From Flexivirga oryzae (GTDB taxonomy: Bacteria > Actinomycetota > Actinomycetes > Actinomycetales > Dermatophilaceae), in the NCBI RefSeq assembly GCF_014190805.1, contig NZ_JACHVQ010000001.1:372001-436000 (forward strand): a stretch of 64,000 nt of DNA, in the 5' to 3' direction. The position numbers and the translations under genes were made by a program. Numbering within the stretch: position 1 is the stretch's first letter; every line of letters starts with the position of its first letter. The notes under the pieces were generated by a model that was not told where the DNA came from, ran no database searches, and was given only the letters and a program-made list of their open reading frames with translations. Positions 62,101 to 64,000 of this stretch are shown here, piece by piece.

Positions 62101-62828
62101 ACCCGCTCCTGCAGCGCTGCCGGCAGCGACCGGTGCAGGGCGCTCAGTGCGTCGACGGCGGACCGGCGGTCCTGCTCGGTGAGCGAGTGCGCGGAGAACC
62201 TGGCCTCGCGGTAGAGCGCTCCGAGGGTGCGCAACGCCCGCCGGTCCACGTCGAGTGTGTCGAGGACGCGGATGGTCAGCTCGGCCGAGGTCTCGCTCGG
62301 CCGACGTTCGACGCCCACCGACGCCACCGCACGCTCCAGGTCCACCCAGCAGGCGACGATGGCGTTGGACGGGACACCCTCCAGCAGTTGCTGCTGCTGC
62401 CGCCGGGTGACCTCGCTGACCGCGTCGAGCAGAGCATCGTCGACCTCCGGCAACGGGCCTTCCCGCTGCACCTTCAGGCGGTGCCGCCAACGCTTGATCA
62501 TCGCCCTGGCGATCGAGACGATCAGCACGAGGAGCACGCACAGTGCGAGGCCGAGCACGATGTCGAGGATGAGGGTGGAGAAGGCCTCAGCCCCTCGTTG
62601 CATGGAGTTGCTGGTCGCCGGCGGCCCGCTGGCACCGGGTCCGGTCGGCGCCCGGAAGGTGCCGTAGGTGATGTGCAGGTTCGGATTGCGGTCGGGCGCC
62701 TGCAGCACCGGCGGCCGGTTGGCCGTCGTGACGACGATGAGCACCATGAGTGCCAGGGCCGTCCCTGCTGCGACGAGCAGCATGCGACGGTCCGGCCCAC
62801 GCGGTGTTCGGTCCTCCCCAGAACTCAC
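62097..62828 (-). CDS. DUF4129 domain protein, first gene of the MoxR operon
   Basis: This 243-residue protein has two membrane helices (MLLVAAGTALALMVLIVVTTA and TLILDIVLGLALCVLLVLIVSIARAMI) and a C-terminal DUF4129 domain: AIVACWVDLERAVASVGVERRPSETSAELTIRVLDTLDVDRRALRTLGALYREARFSAHSLTEQD. DUF4129 domains usually accompany transglutaminase-like and MoxR genes. The GTG at 62828 has GGAG close by (TTGGAGCG). The IS630 element lies 12 bp upstream, so the native promoter has been separated from the operon. An ATG at residue 16 is an alternative start. Confidence 0.82.
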   Translation of the reverse strand: MSSGEDRTPRGPDRRMLLVAAGTALALMVLIVVTTANRPPVLQAPDRNPNLHITYGTFRAPTGPGASGPPATSNSMQRGAEAFSTLILDIVLGLALCVLLVLIVSIARAMIKRWRHRLKVQREGPLPEVDDALLDAVSEVTRRQQQQLLEGVPSNAIVACWVDLERAVASVGVERRPSETSAELTIRVLDTLDVDRRALRTLGALYREARFSAHSLTEQDRRSAVDALSALHRSLPAALQERV

Positions 62829-62837
62829 CGCTCCAAC

Positions 62838-63929
62838 CTAGTGTCCTCCGTCCTTAATTCGTTGAAGAAACCTTCCGAGTGAGGCGAGGATCTCCTCGGC
62901 GGTTTTGGTCCAGATGAATGGCTTCGGGTTCTTGTTCCAGGCCTTCGCCCACTCGCGTAGGTCTTTCTCCAGGGCTTGCACGCTGCGGTGGTCGGAGCGT
63001 TGCAGTAGGTCGCGGGTGACTTCGGCGAACAGTCTTTCGACCTGATTGATCCACGAGGAGTAGGTCGGGGTGAAGTGCATCTGAAAGCGGGGGTGAGCGG
63101 TCAACCACTTCTTGATGGTCGGGTGCTTGTGGGTGCCGTAGTTGTCGCAGATGACGTGCACGTCCAACCCGGCGGGCACGTTCTGGTCGATCGTGGCCAG
63201 GAACTTCTTGAACTCGGTGGCCCGATGGCGGCGGTGCGTCGCGGAGATGAGGGTGCCGTCGGCCACGTTCATCGCGGCGAACAAGGTGGTGGTGCCATGC
63301 CGCACGTAGTCGTGAGTACGGCGTTCGGGCATGCCCGGCATCATCGGGAACGCGGGTTGAGACCGCGCCAACGCCTGCACCTGACTCTTCTCATCGACGC
63401 TGAGAACAACGGCGGATTCGGGCGGGTCCAGGTACAGGCCGACGATGTCGTAGACCTTCTCCACGAACAACGGGTCATTGGACAGTTTGAACCCGTCGGC
63501 CCGGTGCGGTTGCAGCCCGAACGCTTTCCAGATCCGCCCGATCGTCGAGGGTGACAGCCCCGACTTCTCAGCCATCTTCGTCCGCGACCAGTGCGTCGCG
63601 TGCTCCGGTGTCGACTCCAACGTCGCGACCAGCACGTCCTCGACCTGCTCGGGCGTGATCGTCGCCGGCCGACCCGGCCGAGGCTCATCAACCAGCCCGT
63701 CCAAGCGGTGCTCAACGAACCGGGACCGCCACTTACCCACCGTCGGCTGACTGATCCCCAACCGGGCCGCGACCACCTTGTTCGTGTGCCCGTCCGCGCA
63801 CTCCAACACGATCCGCGACCGTAACGCCAACGCCTGCGACGACTTCCGCCGTCGAGCCCACCGACCCAACTGCTCACGCTCGCCAATCGTCAATTCCAAC
63901 AACACTTTTGGACGACCCGCAGAAGGCAT
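62838..63929 (-). CDS. IS630 family transposase
   Basis: This 363-residue transposase has N-terminal helix-turn-helix domains (VVAARLGISQPTVGKWRSRFVEHRLDGLVDEPRPGRPATI, then EKSGLSPSTIGRIWKAFGL) and a C-terminal DDE domain with Asp179 in VLSVDEKSQ, Asp262 in VICDNYGTHK and Glu298 in INQVERLFAEV, matching the DDE pattern of the IS630/Tc1 group. It is full length and without frameshifts, so possibly active. Its last codon (CAC) is the terminal triplet of the element. The TAG stop is made of the duplicated target TA plus one flanking host base. Confidence 0.95.
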   Translation of the reverse strand: MPSAGRPKVLLELTIGEREQLGRWARRRKSSQALALRSRIVLECADGHTNKVVAARLGISQPTVGKWRSRFVEHRLDGLVDEPRPGRPATITPEQVEDVLVATLESTPEHATHWSRTKMAEKSGLSPSTIGRIWKAFGLQPHRADGFKLSNDPLFVEKVYDIVGLYLDPPESAVVLSVDEKSQVQALARSQPAFPMMPGMPERRTHDYVRHGTTTLFAAMNVADGTLISATHRRHRATEFKKFLATIDQNVPAGLDVHVICDNYGTHKHPTIKKWLTAHPRFQMHFTPTYSSWINQVERLFAEVTRDLLQRSDHRSVQALEKDLREWAKAWNKNPKPFIWTKTAEEILASLGRFLQRIKDGGH

Positions 63930-63973
63930 ACCCCATCATACCAATTATTCAATGAATTTACGGCGGACGACAC
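62841..63973 (-). mobile_element. IS630-family insertion sequence, complete
   Basis: This 1133-bp element is flanked by TA dinucleotides at 62839-62840 and 63974-63975, the target duplication expected for this family. Terminal inverted repeats of about 29 bp (62841-62869 and 63945-63973) match at 23 positions and start gtgtcctccg and gtgtcgtccg. It carries one transposase gene and is inserted 12 bp before the start of the DUF4129 gene in the same orientation. Confidence 0.92.
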
Positions 63974-64000
63974 TAGAACGCAACGGGTGCGCGTGTTGCG

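Overview
The window is a 64 kb piece of a very GC-rich actinobacterial chromosome. Third codon positions are strongly G/C biased and GTG starts are common. The gene content fits the phylum: a Rv1339-like hydrolase near rph-rdgB, a tig-clpP1-clpP2-clpX block, a truncated haemoglobin of the GlbO type, a Rv2466c-type (mycothiol-linked) reductase, an MT0933-type small protein and a MoxR/DUF58/DUF4129 operon. A Micrococcales lineage (Dermacoccaceae or Intrasporangiaceae) is a guess from overall style, not a demonstrated placement. No prophage, CRISPR array, rRNA or large genomic island is visible. The only clear mobile element is an IS630-family insertion at the right end.

Layout: 1-4.8 kb holds a partial MBL hydrolase, a tract of seven tandem repeats, a zinc-ribbon/SPFH pair on the reverse strand, then rph and rdgB. 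4.8-11.9 kb carries a membrane molybdopterin oxidoreductase, a beta-propeller membrane protein, a divergent MarR/cupin pair with a doubled operator, a hydrolase, an unusual tRNA with a UAG anticodon, a methyltransferase, Bcp and a GroES-like protein. 12-19 kb is a reverse-strand block: NCS2 permease, amidohydrolase, TauE/SafE transporter and LacI regulator overlap or lie close together, followed by tdh and kbl, which degrade threonine to glycine; a perfect LacI-style palindrome lies upstream of the permease. 19-31 kb contains four tRNA-associated stretches, BrkB, a DUF4143 ATPase, orn, PrsW, two adjacent dynamin/Era-like GTPases, ssb and ettA. 31.5-38.7 kb has accessory enzymes, two thioesterases and a GH13 alpha-glucosidase. 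38.7-43.2 kb is a fatty-acid-like operon (SDR with a frameshift, saccharopine-dehydrogenase-like protein, acyl-CoA ligase) divergent from its probable TetR regulator. 43.2-53.7 kb holds a sigma factor with a membrane partner, glbO, an MscS channel, malQ, pepN, a Rv2466c-like reductase, rpiB, a SpoIIE-type phosphatase and a small MT0933-type protein. 53.8-58.6 kb is tRNA-Gly, tRNA-Pro and the tig-clpP1-clpP2-clpX proteostasis block. 58.6-64 kb is the five-gene MoxR operon with an IS630 element inserted 12 bp before its first start codon.

The most distinctive theme is repeats at gene 3' ends. Several unrelated palindromic or tandem families fill convergent gene ends, and one family runs into coding sequence, supplying the stop codon of kbl and about 16 in-frame residues near the end of the alpha-glucosidase. 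No wholly new multi-gene system is evident. The strongest candidates for follow-up are the class I tRNA with a UAG anticodon, the repeat-encoded protein segments, the structured 108-bp repeat at 31.1-31.5 kb, and the LacI-controlled nucleobase-type uptake operon.
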